This document shows positions 1 to 6,012 of a stretch of 9,562 bases of DNA, piece by piece (the stretch's first letter is position 1; each line of letters opens with the position of its first letter). This DNA is from Candidatus Moranbacteria bacterium GW2011_GWE2_36_40. GTDB lineage: Bacteria > Patescibacteriota > Minisyncoccia > Moranbacterales > GWC2-37-73. The notes below the pieces were generated by a model. The model worked only from the letters and a program-made list of their open reading frames with translations, made no database searches and was not told where the DNA came from. Location: NCBI GenBank assembly GCA_000991645.1, contig LBRX01000036.1, positions 1-9,562 of the forward strand, read 5' to 3'. Made by a program: the position numbers and the translations under genes.

Positions 1-35
1 TACTATCCGCAATCTAAGCGAGTGGCCCTCTTTCG

Positions 36-87
36 GGGGTCATTCTGCATTAGAAACCGAAACACGTTTGAGGGGTCATTCTGTATT
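36..87. repeat. short direct repeat, possible mobile-element end
   Basis: The motif GGGGTCATTCTGYATT occurs at 36-51 and again at 72-87 in the same orientation, 36 bp apart, with one difference (C/T). Nothing before the promoter at 103 codes for a recognisable protein. Closely spaced copies of GGGGTCATT-type motifs are reminiscent of the multiple terminal repeats of IS21-family elements, but no transposase is visible in this window. The repeat could therefore be a leftover end, the edge of an element lying to the left, or a regulatory repeat. Confidence 0.4.
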
Positions 88-102
88 GGACAAGACTAAC
101 AC

Positions 103-130
103 TTGACAAAGTTGGCAAATATAGTATTAT
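103..130 (+). promoter_or_regulatory. sigma-70-type promoter for the gene at 190
   Basis: TTGACA at 103-108 is followed after 16 bp by TATTAT at 125-130. Transcription would start near 137, giving a leader of about 50 nt. A second TTGACA at 145-150 has no fitting -10 box. Confidence 0.6.
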
Positions 131-189
131 TAACAATTAGTTTTTTGACAATCTGGGTGTAAAACCAACAAAAAAAGGGGGATTAAGAA

Positions 190-1206
190 ATGGCAAGAAA
201 ACCCACACTGCAGCAATGGGAAGGCTCTGGATGTGCCGTAATCGTTACGGCAGGAAAGCACTCAACGGCGATTCCAAAACACGTTGCGAGAACTATCGGG
301 GCATTTATTCAAAGCATTGGAGCATTGGGTGTCTGGAAAGCTAAGCTTGATGAATGCTTGCCCGGATCAGGTGCTTGTCCAGAAATTGTGCTCACAGGAA
401 GTGGGTATGATCCAATAACGAAATGTTTTACTATCGCTGTTCATCCCAAAAATGAAGACAATGGTGGGAGAGCGCGGTACAGACTTTTTGTCAGTTCCGA
501 GGACAACAGCAAGGCTGATGAAATTGCAAGAGAATTTGAAAATAAACTCTCCTTTGAGAAAAAACCAAGGAAAGAAAATGTTCCCAAAATTCTTGGCAAT
601 GACTTGGCTGCTCTCGCTTTTTTGCTTGAGCAAATCAGAACTGGACAGGAAAATGCCAGCTTGTGCGAGGAGAGATTTCTTTCTGTGGATGCAATTAGGA
701 TCATCAATGAGGGCATGCCCTCTTTGCATGAAAGGCATGCTCTCAACTGGCTTATAAAGGAGGGATATCTTTCTATTCCATCAACGGAAAAACGCTCTAT
801 CGGCAAGTCATTTGTCGTTTCAATCTCTGAGACTGCCAGGGTTTTAATAGATATCAAAAAACCACTGATAGAGTCGGAAGAAGTTGTGCAGCAAGAAGAA
901 GATGTATTGAAACCGCAGGATGATGCGGCAAAGGAAGAAATTCTTCAGTCGGTGTCGTTGATCGACATAAAAAAGGCAAAAGATCTTCTGGAGAAAGAAA
1001 TATTAGAATGTGAAAGAACCACAGAGTTTTTCGCTAATGATATTTCTGACATACAGAAAAATATTGACAATCTTGTTCAATCAAAAAAAGAAAAGGAGGA
1101 AAAATACTGGTCAATCCAGGCAGAAATGGATGACCTGAAAAAAGAAGTTGAGCAACTAGATAAAACAGCGTGTATAATATTGCGCTTGCTTAAAAAAGAA
1201 GAATAA
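190..1206 (+). CDS. hypothetical protein with C-terminal coiled coil
   Basis: I do not recognise this 338-residue protein. There is no signal peptide or membrane segment, so it is probably cytoplasmic. Residues 1-118 look like a mixed alpha/beta domain with Cys at 15, 56, 63 and 79. Residues 134-222 are helical and then beta-like and could be a winged-helix-type fold (for example RHALNWLIKEGYLSI at 182-196), but this is only a guess from pattern. Residues 225-250 are acidic and probably a linker. Residues 255-338 are rich in Lys and Glu with heptad-like leucines and isoleucines, typical of a coiled coil. The start is secure: a GGGGGAT ribosome binding site (177-183) lies just upstream of the ATG. 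It is a single-gene transcription unit with its own promoter at 103 and terminator at 1235. The strong ribosome binding site differs from most genes downstream. Confidence 0.75.
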   Translation: MARKPTLQQWEGSGCAVIVTAGKHSTAIPKHVARTIGAFIQSIGALGVWKAKLDECLPGSGACPEIVLTGSGYDPITKCFTIAVHPKNEDNGGRARYRLFVSSEDNSKADEIAREFENKLSFEKKPRKENVPKILGNDLAALAFLLEQIRTGQENASLCEERFLSVDAIRIINEGMPSLHERHALNWLIKEGYLSIPSTEKRSIGKSFVVSISETARVLIDIKKPLIESEEVVQQEEDVLKPQDDAAKEEILQSVSLIDIKKAKDLLEKEILECERTTEFFANDISDIQKNIDNLVQSKKEKEEKYWSIQAEMDDLKKEVEQLDKTACIILRLLKKEE

Positions 1207-1234
1207 ATAGGCGGGCGCGCACACCAACAAAAAC

Positions 1235-1271
1235 AAGGGCCTGAACATAATTCAATGTTCAGGCCCTTTTT
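1235..1271 (+). terminator. intrinsic terminator after the gene at 190
   Basis: GGGCCTGAACA (1237-1247) pairs perfectly with TGTTCAGGCCC (1256-1266) around an 8-nt loop and is followed by TTTTT. Two further A-T pairs extend the stem. An outer inverted repeat, GCACACCAA (1219-1227) with TTGGTGTGC (1277-1285), encloses the hairpin. Confidence 0.9.
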
Positions 1272-1276
1272 ATATA

Positions 1277-1302
1277 TTGGTGTGCTAGGATTTCCGCGTC
1301 AT
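1277..1302 (+). repeat. 26-bp direct repeat, copy 1
   Basis: This copy, with core TGCTAGGATTTCCGC, matches 1915-1940 at 24 of 26 positions (differences at 1281 and 1298). It is followed at 1303-1310 by GTTGGAGT, which resembles the start of the next unit one 27-bp period later. The two copies bracket the minus-strand gene 1394-1831. Confidence 0.7.
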
Positions 1303-1340
1303 GTTGGAGTTGCAGGGTAGAATTGTAGCTTATTTAATTG

Positions 1341-1372
1341 AAAATAAAATGCCACCCATTGACCTGGGTGGC
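1341..1372 (-). terminator. intrinsic terminator of the minus-strand gene
   Basis: GCCACCCA (1351-1358) and TGGGTGGC (1365-1372) form a perfect 8-bp stem with a 6-nt loop. Read on the minus strand, the stem is followed by ATTTTATTTT and lies just downstream of the stop codon at 1394. A T-run on the plus side (1379-1383) suggests possible weak bidirectional action. Confidence 0.8.
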
Positions 1373-1393
1373 TTCAACTTTTTGTTGTTGAAT

Positions 1394-1831
1394 TTAGACG
1401 AGTTCGATTCTGTATCTGTCTAACTTGTCTTTAGATGTGAATCCTTCGATCTTATCACTCAGCTTCGAAATTGAATCTGGTAGTAGTGTGTACCGGCGTT
1501 CCAATTCTGTTATTACAAGGGTAACGCCGAAGCCTGGATGATTCTCAAATCTGATACACTGGCCCATAACAAGTCCCATTGTTGTGCCGTTCGCGCAAAC
1601 ATTCTTCAGGATAATTTCCTTTCCCGCAAAAATGCGGTTGAGATTATTTAATGAAAGTTTTTCCTTGAGCTCTTTCTCGATTCTTTCGCAATCATCGTAT
1701 ATTACAATTGCTTGCGTGTTTCTGAATAATTCACGGAATTGAGAATCAGTTAGACCAAGGTTACCAACGTTGGCTGCGAGGGTGCTCATGAAATTTGAAG
1801 CAGGGACAGTTCTTGGATTTTTTGCTAACAT
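1394..1831 (-). CDS. hypothetical protein, unknown function
   Basis: I do not recognise this 145-residue protein. It has no signal peptide and no membrane helix. Residues 1-25 are small and polar (including a second Met at 15). Residues 28-70 are predicted mostly helical (SQFRELFRNTQ, then the charged DDCERIEKELKEKL). Residues 70-112 alternate hydrophobic residues in a beta-like pattern with Cys79 and Cys92, and the C-terminus ends in a charged stretch, KDKLDRYRIELV. The start is well supported: on the minus strand an AAGGAG ribosome binding site (1839-1844) lies 7 nt before the ATG, and a near-consensus promoter sits at 1882-1910. It is transcribed alone and divergently from the sigma factor gene. 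Direct repeats at 1277 and 1915 flank it, which may mean the unit moved or duplicated as a block. Confidence 0.75.
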   Translation of the reverse strand: MLAKNPRTVPASNFMSTLAANVGNLGLTDSQFRELFRNTQAIVIYDDCERIEKELKEKLSLNNLNRIFAGKEIILKNVCANGTTMGLVMGQCIRFENHPGFGVTLVITELERRYTLLPDSISKLSDKIEGFTSKDKLDRYRIELV

Positions 1832-1881
1832 AAAGTATCTCCTTTTTGTAAAATGTACTTCTCCAAATTATTGGATAAATA

Positions 1882-1910
1882 AAAATAGCACACAAGTGCT
1901 GATGTGTCAA
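1882..1910 (-). promoter_or_regulatory. sigma-70 promoter for the minus-strand gene
   Basis: On the minus strand, TTGACA (1905-1910) is followed after exactly 17 bp by TATTTT (1882-1887), with TGC directly before it as an extended -10. Transcription would start near 1875, about 45 nt before the ATG, and the ribosome binding site AAGGAG lies at 1839-1844. This is the best sigma-70 promoter in the window. Confidence 0.75.
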
Positions 1911-1914
1911 TTTG

Positions 1915-1940
1915 TTGGAGTGCTAGGATTTCCGCATCAT
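1915..1940 (+). repeat. 26-bp direct repeat, copy 2
   Basis: Second copy of the repeat at 1277-1302, with 24 of 26 positions identical. It begins just upstream of the minus-strand gene's promoter and is followed by the GC-rich stretch CGCTCGCCGTCGCTC (1942-1956), unlike the AT-rich surroundings. TTTGTTGGAG at 1911-1920 recurs as TTTGTTGGGG at 1961-1970. Confidence 0.7.
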
Positions 1941-2129
1941 TCGCTCGCCGTCGCTCACTCTTTGTTGGGGTCAGCGCTGAATGCTCCTGTGGTCGCGCTC
2001 ACCTAATTTCTATCCCGCAGGAACTGCAAGAGTAGGATTTTTTTGAGTCTTTATGCGAGCTTAGACTTGTATGATATAGTTAAATGTATAATTTCCAAGG
2101 TGCGATTGGGCTGATCACTAGATTTGAGC
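1941..2129. other. intergenic region with no supported gene
   Basis: This is the larger part of the 351-bp gene-free gap between the minus-strand gene and the sigma factor gene. It holds a GC-rich patch (1941-2005), a perfect 10-bp palindrome TCAGCGCTGA (1971-1980) and a TATAAT at 2087-2092 without a convincing -35. A plus-strand reading frame crosses from 1770 to 2006 but runs antisense over the minus-strand gene's start and promoter, so I do not call it. Confidence 0.5.
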
Positions 2130-2155
2130 GCAAACATATTCAAGGGTATGCGTAT
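2130..2155 (+). promoter_or_regulatory. candidate ECF-sigma promoter (autoregulatory)
   Basis: GCAAACA (2130-2136) and CGTAT (2151-2155) have 15 bp between GCAAAC and CGTAT. The same two blocks with the same spacing occur at 3638-3663, upstream of the exporter operon. AAC in the -35 and CGT in the -10 are typical of ECF promoters (compare B. subtilis sigma-W, TGAAAC with CGTA). Transcription from here would start near 2162, about 20 nt before the sigma gene's ATG. The overlapping TATAAT (2153-2158) could also serve sigma-70, but no good -35 matches it. Confidence 0.55.
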
Positions 2156-2182
2156 AATTTAATAGGGACAACTAGGTAACTC

Positions 2183-2767
2183 ATGAAAAATATTCAAACG
2201 GATGCCACAGATAATGAATTAGTAGAGCGCTCAAAAGAAAACCCCGATGTTTTTGGTGAGCTTGTGTCGCGATATCAAAATCGTTTATTTTATTATGTTA
2301 AAAGAATCTCGTATTTTTCCAGTGAAGATATCGAGGATATCCTTCAAGAAACATTCATGAAGGCTTACCGCAGTTTGAATATTTTTGACGGTGATTTGAA
2401 ATTTTCGACATGGATTTATCAAATTGCACGAAACACAACGATAGACGCGATCCGAAAAAAACAAGTTCGTCCGCAAACCGTTTGCTTTGACACTGAGGAC
2501 ACGGTAAAGTTGCTGAAATCTGATATTAACATCCAAATACACACGGAAGCAAAAGATCATTTGAAAATAATTCAAGACATTATCAATGCAATGCCATATA
2601 AGTATAAGGAGGTAATGGTGCTTAGATTTTTGGAAGAAAAAAATTATGAAGAAATAATGGACATTATTCAGAAGCCAAAAGGAACAGTAGCGGCATTGAT
2701 CAATCGCGGAAGAAAGATGTTACTTGATGAGGCGCGCAATAAATTCAACATAAATGAATTAAATTAA
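2183..2767 (+). CDS. ECF-family RNA polymerase sigma factor (sigma-70 type)
   Basis: This 194-residue protein directs RNA polymerase to a dedicated promoter set. Region 2 spans about residues 22-95: the core-binding helix (ELVSRYQNRLFYYV), then EDIEDILQETFMKAYRSL, and the -10-reading part FSTWIYQIARNTTIDAIRKK. A linker of about 30 residues follows, then region 4 at about 127-183, a helix-turn-helix (YEEIMDIIQKPKGTVAALINRGRKML) that reads the -35. There is no region 1, 3 or extra C-terminal domain, and the length is normal for an ECF factor. AGGT (2174-2177), 5 nt before the ATG, is a modest ribosome binding site. The gene is followed after 5 nt by the membrane protein at 2773, its likely partner. 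A motif upstream is shared with the exporter operon, suggesting autoregulation and control of that operon. I cannot assign it to a numbered ECF group. Confidence 0.93.
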   Translation: MKNIQTDATDNELVERSKENPDVFGELVSRYQNRLFYYVKRISYFSSEDIEDILQETFMKAYRSLNIFDGDLKFSTWIYQIARNTTIDAIRKKQVRPQTVCFDTEDTVKLLKSDINIQIHTEAKDHLKIIQDIINAMPYKYKEVMVLRFLEEKNYEEIMDIIQKPKGTVAALINRGRKMLLDEARNKFNINELN

Positions 2768-2772
2768 ATCAT

Positions 2773-3579
2773 ATGAGGGATATTTCTAAATCTATTGTTG
2801 CAAAGATAAAGGAGGGTCATGTTGTTCCTGAAACAAGATTCAAATTGCAATGGAAAAGTTATTTATTTTGGACTATGATGTGCGTTATGATTTTTATTGG
2901 TGCATTATCTCTATCTTTAGTGATTTTTAATTTCTCCGACATGAATCCTGGTTTTTTGCAATATATGGGGTTGCAGAAATTTTTCATGATACTTTTTATT
3001 ACTGCGCCATATTTATGGATGGCACTTTCTTTATCGGCGCTGCTTTTTGGGATTATGGCTTTTCGGAAGACAACGAGAGGGTATCGTAGAAGTACGCTTT
3101 TTGTAACCAGTCTTATCGTGCTGATTATTTCAATTCTGGGTGTTTTTGGTCATATTTTAAAAATAGATAACAGGATGAGAGGATTGCTTTCAAGAGGCGC
3201 GCCAAATTTCAGTGATGTGACTAATCCTATGGAAGGTCGCTGGCAAAGGCCAGGTGACGGACTGATTGCAGGGGAAATTACCAATACTGAGCCGGGTAGT
3301 TTTGATTTAAAAAGTTTCAATGATCAAAATTGGAAAATAATCTATGACCAAAAAACCGAAATAGTTGATGGAACACAAATAACAATAGGTAAAAAGGTTG
3401 GCATTATTGGAGAAAAAACAGAAGAATTTTTGATGTATGCTTTTTCAATAAAAAAGTTTCCCGACGATTGGAATGGTCAGCCGCCAAGCGGTCCAATGCC
3501 ACCACCTGGACTGGATGGTCAATTTCCTCCAGGCGGATTTATGCCACTTCCACCTCCTGATATCAGGATGCCGAATTAA
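2773..3579 (+). CDS. three-helix membrane protein, candidate anti-sigma/sensor partner
   Basis: This 268-residue protein has a short basic N-terminus (1-28), three hydrophobic helices (about 30-53, 69-97 and 107-129) and a soluble C-terminal part. With the N-terminus inside, the C-terminus would be outside. Residues 153-230 show an alternating beta pattern with GLIAGEITNTEPGSFDLKSF and ITIGKKVGIIGE, resembling a small OB-like beta-barrel. The last 35 residues are a Pro/Gly/Met-rich tail with PPSGPMPPPG and PLPPPDIRMP. I recall proteins of this layout, with an N-terminal basic segment before TM1, next to ECF sigma genes in Patescibacteria, but know of no tested function. Its position 5 nt after the sigma gene suggests an anti-sigma factor or stress sensor. 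However, 28 cytoplasmic residues is short for a classical anti-sigma domain, so this is inference. There is no ribosome binding site before the ATG. Confidence 0.8.
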   Translation: MRDISKSIVAKIKEGHVVPETRFKLQWKSYLFWTMMCVMIFIGALSLSLVIFNFSDMNPGFLQYMGLQKFFMILFITAPYLWMALSLSALLFGIMAFRKTTRGYRRSTLFVTSLIVLIISILGVFGHILKIDNRMRGLLSRGAPNFSDVTNPMEGRWQRPGDGLIAGEITNTEPGSFDLKSFNDQNWKIIYDQKTEIVDGTQITIGKKVGIIGEKTEEFLMYAFSIKKFPDDWNGQPPSGPMPPPGLDGQFPPGGFMPLPPPDIRMPN

Positions 3580-3602
3580 AAATGCTACATTATTTATACT
3601 AG

Positions 3603-3630
3603 AAAAACCTCGCATTTTGCGAGGTTTTTT
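3603..3630 (+). terminator. intrinsic terminator after the sigma/membrane-protein pair
   Basis: AACCTCGCA (3606-3614) pairs with TGCGAGGTT (3618-3626) around a 3-nt loop, extended by A-T pairs and followed by a T run to 3630. It ends the sigma-factor transcript. The exporter operon's candidate promoter starts only 8 nt later. Confidence 0.9.
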
Positions 3631-3637
3631 GTAAAAT

Positions 3638-3663
3638 GCAAACAAAGTGAAATCTGTCCGTAT
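3638..3663 (+). promoter_or_regulatory. candidate ECF-sigma promoter of the exporter operon
   Basis: GCAAACA (3638-3644) and CGTAT (3659-3663), with 15 bp between GCAAAC and CGTAT, exactly as at 2130-2155. Within the 26-nt span 18 positions are identical between the two sites. Transcription would start near 3670, which excludes the upstream in-frame ATG at 3647 as the start of the next gene and leaves a leader of about 105 nt. Confidence 0.55.
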
Positions 3664-3735
3664 TAATCTATATAGGCACTCAAAGAGGGAGGGGGCTTAT
3701 TTTATAAAAAATAATAAAATATTAATTCATACGCT

Positions 3736-3767
3736 ACCCTGCCGTCTTATTGAAAGACAGGCATGGT
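3736..3767 (+). promoter_or_regulatory. leader hairpin next to the exporter operon start
   Basis: TGCCGTCTT (3740-3748) and AAGACAGGCA (3754-3763) form a 9-bp stem with a 5-nt loop and one bulged A. ACC (3736-3738) and GGT (3765-3767) extend it across a mismatch. It ends 8 nt before the ATG at 3776 and covers the space where a Shine-Dalgarno would act. A G-rich run, GAGGGAGGGGG (3685-3695), lies earlier in the same leader. The stem could control translation, or it could be a dispersed palindromic element. Confidence 0.5.
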
Positions 3768-3775
3768 TTAAGGTT

Positions 3776-4450
3776 ATGCAATCAAAACAAAAAAAGAGTA
3801 TAGAAGTTTCGTTTGTTGCATTAGTATTTTTTATTGCTCCAATAGTTGTCTTGGCTGCAACTAGCATGGGAACACCAACCGTTGAAGATTGTGTATCACG
3901 CGCAGGAATGACAAAAGAAAAATGCACTGAGATGATAAGTAATTTTAAAAGCGGAAATATGGGAGCGCCGCCTGCTGGTGGGCAACCTCCGAGCAGTGCG
4001 TCTAGGCCATCTTCTGTAACTCCTCCTGTTGAAGAAAAACTAATGAATAGTGAATCAAAAAATGCTTCATCGAGCAAGCCTATTAATGTTTCGGGTAGCA
4101 CTGACGCAATTGAAAATATTACTAAAATAAGTACTGAAAAAGAAAAGCAATTTGCTGAGATTGAAACTAGAATTTCAAAGATAATAGAATTTTTACAGAA
4201 AAACAATGTCGATGTTGTTGCTCTGGAAAACAACTTGGCAACCCTTAAGAGTAAGCATGCAGAAATATCCAACCTTTTTTCGACTTATATTAAGGCGTTA
4301 AATGGAAATGGTGTTACCACGACAACCACAACTGTTAATTCTGATGATATTAAAACTCAAATAAAAACAGCGCTGGCAAATTTAGCAACTTTTTATAGTG
4401 GTACACTCAAAATATCTCTAAATAGTGCGCTGAGCAATGTAAATCAATAA
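3776..4450 (+). CDS. secreted coiled-coil protein, exporter-operon gene 1
   Basis: I do not recognise this 224-residue protein. Starting at 3776 gives a clear signal peptide: MQSKQKKS, a hydrophobic core (11-26) and a cleavage-like VLAA at about 25-28. The upstream in-frame ATG at 3647 would bury that signal and lies before the predicted transcription start. The mature part has a small two-Cys segment (Cys39 and Cys50 in CVSRAGMTKEKC), a Pro/Ser/Gly-rich linker (60-108), a charged coiled coil (about 112-176), a run of six Thr (181-186) and a final amphipathic helix (188-222). It probably acts outside the membrane. Being first in the operon with a MacAB-like exporter, it might be an accessory or partner of the adaptor, which also has a helical hairpin. 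The ribosome binding site is poor: AAGG ends only 2 nt before the ATG. Confidence 0.75.
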   Translation: MQSKQKKSIEVSFVALVFFIAPIVVLAATSMGTPTVEDCVSRAGMTKEKCTEMISNFKSGNMGAPPAGGQPPSSASRPSSVTPPVEEKLMNSESKNASSSKPINVSGSTDAIENITKISTEKEKQFAEIETRISKIIEFLQKNNVDVVALENNLATLKSKHAEISNLFSTYIKALNGNGVTTTTTTVNSDDIKTQIKTALANLATFYSGTLKISLNSALSNVNQ

Positions 4451-4457
4451 AAGATGT

Positions 4458-4763
4458 ATGGAAAAAAGGGAAAAAGCTTATTTATTTTTTTCTATTATTT
4501 TTTTTCTCGCGAGTTTGGGTATTATTTGGTGGATTGATAGGCAGGAAGTTTCCAAGCAAATTGATGAACAGGTACAGTTGACTTGTGCACAAAGAAAACC
4601 AGAAAATGATACTGGCAACAAAGCTGATCCTTTTATTGGCAATGAGATTCAAGCCAAACAAGAAATGCGAGCGGACTGGGCGATAACAACAAAGAGTCAA
4701 GCAGTCACTTCAATTGGTAATGTTGACGATCTTATACAAGGTGTTAGTTCTAACAATTTTTAA
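4458..4763 (+). CDS. small single-pass membrane protein
   Basis: A 101-residue protein with one N-terminal membrane helix (about 7-25, ending IIWWI) preceded by MEKREK, so the remaining 75 residues probably lie outside the membrane. That part has a single Cys (residue 43, in LTCAQRK), is polar and Asn/Gln-rich, and has no recognisable domain. It starts 7 nt after the previous stop and ends 9 nt before the adaptor gene, so it is co-transcribed and likely translationally linked. No Shine-Dalgarno is evident. It could be a small accessory subunit of the exporter; nothing in the sequence proves this. I do not recognise the family. Confidence 0.7.
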   Translation: MEKREKAYLFFSIIFFLASLGIIWWIDRQEVSKQIDEQVQLTCAQRKPENDTGNKADPFIGNEIQAKQEMRADWAITTKSQAVTSIGNVDDLIQGVSSNNF

Positions 4764-4772
4764 TCTAAATAA

Positions 4773-6002
4773 ATGATTTTTACAAAAAAGAAGAAAATTA
4801 TTTCCGTCTTGATTTTATTGGTTGTTATTTTTCTTGCATGGTTTTTCTTTTTCAAAAAGAAAGATGTTGCAATCGAAACTTATTCAGTGAAAAAAGGAGA
4901 TATCGCAGAAACGGTCATGGAAACTGGCAGTGTTCAAGCAGCACAAATGGGAGTGTATTCAGCATCTTCTGGTGTGGTGGAAGAGCTTTATGTTAAAAAT
5001 GGTGATTCAGTAAAGATAGGGCAAAAACTTTTTAAAGTTAAATCTACAAGCACAGATAAAGAAATTGCCAGTGCTTATGCTAATTATGTTTCAGCGATGA
5101 GTAATCTTAAGAAAGCGGAGCAGGATAAAAAATCTTCCTATACGCAACTTCTTAGTGATAAGAAAAATTTAACTGATGCTAAGGGTGATAAAAAATATCA
5201 AAAGAATAACGATACTAATCCTAAAACAAACAATGATTACACTACAGCTGAAAAAAAATCTCTCGAGCAAGATATTTCAGCAAAAGAAAGTGCGGTGGAA
5301 CTTTCTCAGCAAAAATATGATGATTCTGACACTGCAATTGCCGCAGCTAATGCGAATGTCGAGGCCTCAAAACTTTCGTATGAAGCAACTAGAGATTCAA
5401 CTTCTGTTGCGCAGGTTTCTGGTGTGGTGAGCAATCTTTCCGCAAAAGTTGGAGATGTTGTTTATTACTCAGATATTAGTGTGACATCAAGCACAGTAGC
5501 CTCCCCAGTTTTGATTGTCGGTAATCTTTCTGGATATACTATTAAAATTAGTGTTAATGAAATGGAAAGGACTAAGATGCGTCTTGATCAGAAAGCAAGC
5601 ATAAAATTCGATGCAGTTAGTGGTAAAGCGTATTCTGGAACAGTTAAAAAAATCGATGATTTTGGTGTTTCAGAATCTGGAGTTGTCACATACAATGCTT
5701 ATCTTTCAATTGATGATCAAGACAGTAGTATCTTGCCCAATATGACGGCAAATGTCACTGTTGAAACTGCGTCCAAAAATAATATTGTAGTAGTTCCGAA
5801 TAAGGCTCTCAAGCCATATAAAAATGGTAAAGGTGTGCAACTGGCACACGTAGATAACACTGGAAAACAAATTTTTGAATATGTGCCAGTAACAACAGGA
5901 CTCAAAAGTTCATCACAAACCGAAATTACTGGCGGTATAGATGAAGGTGCAATAATTGCACTTTCAGACAATGCGGTTGTAACAGGCCCCACTCAGAAAT
6001 AA
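4773..6002 (+). CDS. MacA/YknX-like efflux adaptor (HlyD/RND membrane-fusion family)
   Basis: This 409-residue adaptor would link the exporter's permease to the space outside the membrane. One N-terminal membrane helix (9-27) follows a basic MIFTKKKK. The first half of the lipoyl (barrel-sandwich) domain is at about 52-90 (GVVEELYVKNGDSVKIGQKL). A helical hairpin with Lys/Glu-rich coiled-coil arms spans about 92-206. The second lipoyl half is at about 213-232 (VSGVVSNLSAKVGDVV). A beta-barrel follows (about 245-332), then a membrane-proximal domain (335-405) containing VVVPNKAL and the usual closing glycine-rich turn (GGIDEGAIIAL). The order and length match MacA-type adaptors. It lies 9 nt after the preceding gene and 10 nt before the ATPase gene. 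No outer-membrane TolC-like protein is present, so the complex may work as in single-membrane bacteria (YknX). There is no Shine-Dalgarno. Confidence 0.9.
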   Translation: MIFTKKKKIISVLILLVVIFLAWFFFFKKKDVAIETYSVKKGDIAETVMETGSVQAAQMGVYSASSGVVEELYVKNGDSVKIGQKLFKVKSTSTDKEIASAYANYVSAMSNLKKAEQDKKSSYTQLLSDKKNLTDAKGDKKYQKNNDTNPKTNNDYTTAEKKSLEQDISAKESAVELSQQKYDDSDTAIAAANANVEASKLSYEATRDSTSVAQVSGVVSNLSAKVGDVVYYSDISVTSSTVASPVLIVGNLSGYTIKISVNEMERTKMRLDQKASIKFDAVSGKAYSGTVKKIDDFGVSESGVVTYNAYLSIDDQDSSILPNMTANVTVETASKNNIVVVPNKALKPYKNGKGVQLAHVDNTGKQIFEYVPVTTGLKSSSQTEITGGIDEGAIIALSDNAVVTGPTQK

Positions 6003-6012
6003 AAAAAACAAT

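Noticed and set aside
1770..2006. Plus-strand 78-codon reading frame
   Set aside because: It runs antisense over the start, ribosome binding site and promoter of the better supported minus-strand gene and resembles no protein.
1985..2043. Stem TCCTGTGG/CCCGCAGGA followed by a T run as a terminator or RNA
   Set aside because: A 22-nt loop, a wobble pair and a 13-nt gap to the T run make it unconvincing.
3647..3775. Upstream in-frame ATG as start of the secreted coiled-coil gene
   Set aside because: It would place 43 polar residues before the signal peptide and lies upstream of the predicted transcription start and within the promoter region.
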